From positions 5,753,501 to 5,817,500 of the forward strand of contig OY727100.1 of NCBI GenBank assembly GCA_963402885.1: 64,000 bases of DNA, written 5' to 3'. Below, piece by piece: positions 61,487-64,000 of the stretch. The position numbers were made by a program, and so were the translations under genes. Origin of the DNA: Antedon bifida (Eukaryota; Echinodermata; Crinoidea; Comatulida; Antedonidae). How positions within the stretch are numbered: the stretch's first letter is position 1; every line of letters begins with the position of its first letter. The notes below the pieces were generated by a model. It did not search any database, was not told the origin of the DNA, and saw only the letters and a list, made by a program, of their open reading frames with translations.

Positions 61487-61820
61487 GCTGCTTTCACACC
61501 GCGCTCGGATTCTTAAGGTACCATGAGAAAAATATCATGGAAAATGGGTTCAGTTGTAAAGCATACGAATCGTTCACACACTGAATTCGTACGATTTGAA
61601 TACGTACATGATTCGGGTTCCAAATTCGTATCGATGGATCAAGAAACCATTTGTTTTCTGAAATCGTACGATTTTTTTCTTTCGTCCAATCAGCTTTGAG
61701 TATGAATGACCTTGCTTGACATCGGATATCAGATTTCTTGATCGATGTAAAAGCACGCCCAATGGTAGAAATATTTTTCTTAGGACGCCGGACCGAATCC
61801 GGGCGCGATGTGAAAGTGGC
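61487..61820. mobile_element. 334-bp MITE flanked by TTAA
   Basis: The ends are inverted repeats of about 26 bp with four mismatches: left GCTGCTTTCACACCGCGC, right (reverse complement) GCCACTTTCACATCGCGC, both continuing to CGGATTC. TTAA lies directly outside both ends (61483-61486 and 61821-61824). TTAA duplications are typical of piggyBac and Kolobok elements; which one is not decidable without a transposase. The 62-aa frame inside is not a transposase. Confidence 0.75.
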
Positions 61821-61864
61821 TTAAGTAGGGGGTTTTCGGATTACTACGGATTTTGTAATTAGTA

Positions 61865-62538
61865 GTTTGTAATTACTACGGAAATTCGGCCTAATTAGAG
61901 AAATGAAAAAAAAAATCCACTGACCGCCGTTAAATTGTGCGCGGTTAATTTTACGCTGCAGTCAGTCAATTTACATATAGACTCTTCCAACCACTGGACT
62001 TCTATAACGACGTTAATCTATATTATAAGTGAAAATACTTGCGTAATTAAGTATATGATTGGAATTGTCCTGGGGTAGAGTTAAGGTTAGTTAATTGTGC
62101 CTGGGATGGTTGGAGGAGATTGGGTTGTTGTGGGGGTGCCGCAATACCAAAATTAGATATTTTAATTATCAGCCAATTCATTTACACAGTTTACAACGTA
62201 CTTAAACCATAGGCCTATCATAGCTATGTATACCACTCTTATTTTGAAACTGAAGTTGTCCTGGGAAGAATTTGTTTTTAAAAAAGGAGTGTGGTGTGCT
62301 ATTGAAGAGGGGTGGGGGTTGGTGAGTATAGGGCGATACTGGAGTCGGGTGTTATGTACTGAGAAGGCTTTAAACTAATTTTGAAAACCGCACTGGGGCG
62401 GGTATAATTGCTAGTGGTTAATATATGCCTATGATGAAGTGGGATCTAAATTTTAATTTAGTGGCAGAAAAAAACATTTAGTATGAAATTAAGGGTGTTG
62501 CCCGGGCAACTGGGGCAACACCCCTGCGTCCGCCCATG
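61865..62538 (+). mobile_element. Non-autonomous element copy B
   Basis: It matches the outer parts of 53855-55845, including the terminal hairpin (stem 62493-62503 with 62513-62523) and the end CGTCCGCCCATG. It lacks the minisatellite fold-back of copy A. It carries instead a private stretch of about 380 bp (about 62022-62412) between GACGTTAAT and GGTTAATATATGCC. No coding sequence. Confidence 0.75.
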
Positions 62539-64000
62539 ATTTGCGTTCAATGCTAACGTCAAGGGCCTGAATAACATCACTATGAGCGTAACATCATTTG
62601 GGATGGACCTGTTTATATTGAATGTTCATTGTTAAAGTTCTAACCGCCGGTGCAGTTTTTCAGTCAAGTTACAAACTCTCTACTTCTGCAAACTACACAG
62701 AAAACTAGCGTCGTTGTAGATAGATAGAACCAGTTTGTAGGTAATACTTGTATAGTAATTATTAACAACGATTCGTCAAAAGCGTCCATTGCCCCGTCGT
62801 CGATTCCCATGTGACTACGCTACTCACCTCAACATAGGGGAACAACTGTAAATTTAAAATGTAATCAGTGTTATAGGCTACATTCTACAAAACTGAGAAC
62901 ATTTCACATAGATCATTTTAATTGATAAAAAGTTTCAGCAACGGAAACAATTGATAGCGACCCAAACAGCGGTTTAGAAAACACGATAGGCCTATGTCTT
63001 TCAAATCGTTTTCATAATTGTTTGAGACTGTTTTTAAAAAATTATGTTAAATGTATACCGTATTTCTTACATATCAATATGTTTTATTTAATTTGATGTG
63101 TGTTCATTTATCGTCATTATTATTTTCCAAAGGATGCACACTAACATGTGTAAAAATAAAACCAATGGTTGAAAAATAAAAGGTGGTAAAAGTCAACAAT
63201 ATTACAAATTGTAAAATGTGATCTATACATACTACTCTGATATCTAAGATACTGTATTTGTTCTAACTGAATCTAACTTATTAAATATCATAAAGGTAGC
63301 CTACTAAGGCTCAAACCAAAATTGGTTATTGCACGCCAGCAGCCCCGCCTTAAATCGTATAAAACAACCATTTTCGTCAAAAAAAAGATATTTGGTATTG
63401 ATTTTTTATTTTTTTAAAAATACTCTTACTATTACATTTTATGAATTGTCAATTGTCATACAACAATATAGCGCAGCCATCATAATATAGAGGGCTAAAA
63501 ACACGGTGGGAATGCGTCTATTTTGATTAATTATTCCATTATTTAGTTTTTAGCCCTCTATTTTTTATTGCTTTTTTGGCGCTCCATAGAACCATAGTCA
63601 ATAGAAAGTCTATTGACTATGATAGAACGAAAATATTGAAGAACAAAAACAACACTGTTCGTCTCTAGTCTTTCTAGCAAAGAACATTCTTTGGTACTAC
63701 TAGGAGGCCTAGCTTAGGCCTGTTGTACAGGAAGAGCCTATACACTAGTAAAATCAATTTAAAGGATTTAGGTCTATTTCCCCTTCATAAAGTACTTCTA
63801 ATGTGTGGTACTACTCACGAGCGCCGATAAGGTTAGTTAACAAATTTGAAGTCGAAATACAAGCAAGGTGCGAAACGGAACTAGGCTTAGCCTAGCTAGT
63901 AGGCCTAGTAGGCCATGGCAAAGAATATTATATCACAAGAATGAGTATTCCGCGATTTTTGCATGAGAAATTTGTAACAGAGAGCTCCAGTGAGTGATGC
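62539..64000. other. No gene supported
   Basis: AT-rich sequence; two hairpins at 63487-63561 and 63593-63621, and AGGCCTA words near 63705 and 63890. The last 100 bases show no feature. Confidence 0.5.
63487..63621. repeat. Two adjacent perfect hairpins
   Basis: First: ATAGAGGGCTAAAAAC (63487-63502) pairs exactly with 63546-63561. Second: CATAGTCAATAG (63593-63604) pairs exactly with 63610-63621 across a 5-nt loop. The first looks like a mini MITE; the second is compact enough to form a stable RNA or DNA hairpin. Confidence 0.75.

Overview
The window is animal nuclear DNA: AT-rich, with spliced genes, several non-LTR retrotransposon remnants, microsatellites and many small inverted-repeat elements. 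A marine invertebrate deuterostome, possibly an echinoderm, fits best. The pointers are a Scratch-type SNAG zinc-finger gene, a cathepsin Z gene, heavy scatter of the palindrome TAGGCCTA and a dispersed repeat starting ACCTCCGCCAAGGAGGT. The species assignment is an inference.

Layout. 0.3-2.3 kb (-): decayed non-LTR retrotransposon ORF2. 3.2-13.3 kb (+): complete seven-exon cathepsin Z gene (296 aa) in which exon 5 exists as two adjacent 79-nt versions that look mutually exclusive. Its 6-kb first intron carries minisatellites and LINE debris. 14.3-14.9 kb: a fold-back MITE with target-site duplication. 14.9-21.8 kb: no gene seen. 21.8-30.2 kb: an 8.35-kb palindromic fold-back element with arms of about 4 kb, flanked by a perfect 7-bp target-site duplication. 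30.2-45.7 kb: no gene seen, only repeats. 45.8-48.6 kb (-): two-exon Scratch transcription factor gene. 51.6-52.3 kb (-): two exon-like segments of an unrecognised gene, perhaps broken. 52.9-55.8 kb: LINE remnant, then an element split by a nested minisatellite fold-back. 56.2-59.3 kb (+): TATA-driven two-exon protein kinase gene with a long serine tract, its intron filled with AGGCCTA-type sequence. 59.8-60.9 kb: tandem array of exon-like cassettes. 61.5-62.5 kb: a TTAA-flanked MITE and a second copy of the 53.9-55.8 kb element.

The three clear genes are functionally unrelated: a lysosomal carboxypeptidase, a neural repressor and a cytoplasmic-type kinase. Recurrent themes are (1) alternative-exon architecture in cathepsin Z; (2) minisatellites that sit inside fold-back elements or move as blocks, including one block present in one arm of the 8.35-kb palindrome and absent from the other; and (3) four copies of the 10-mer CACCTGTTGG, a near match to the Scratch-family binding site, all within about 11 kb around the Scratch gene. 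Exon boundaries were placed by hand from GT/AG sites, frame and family knowledge; no alignment or database search was run.
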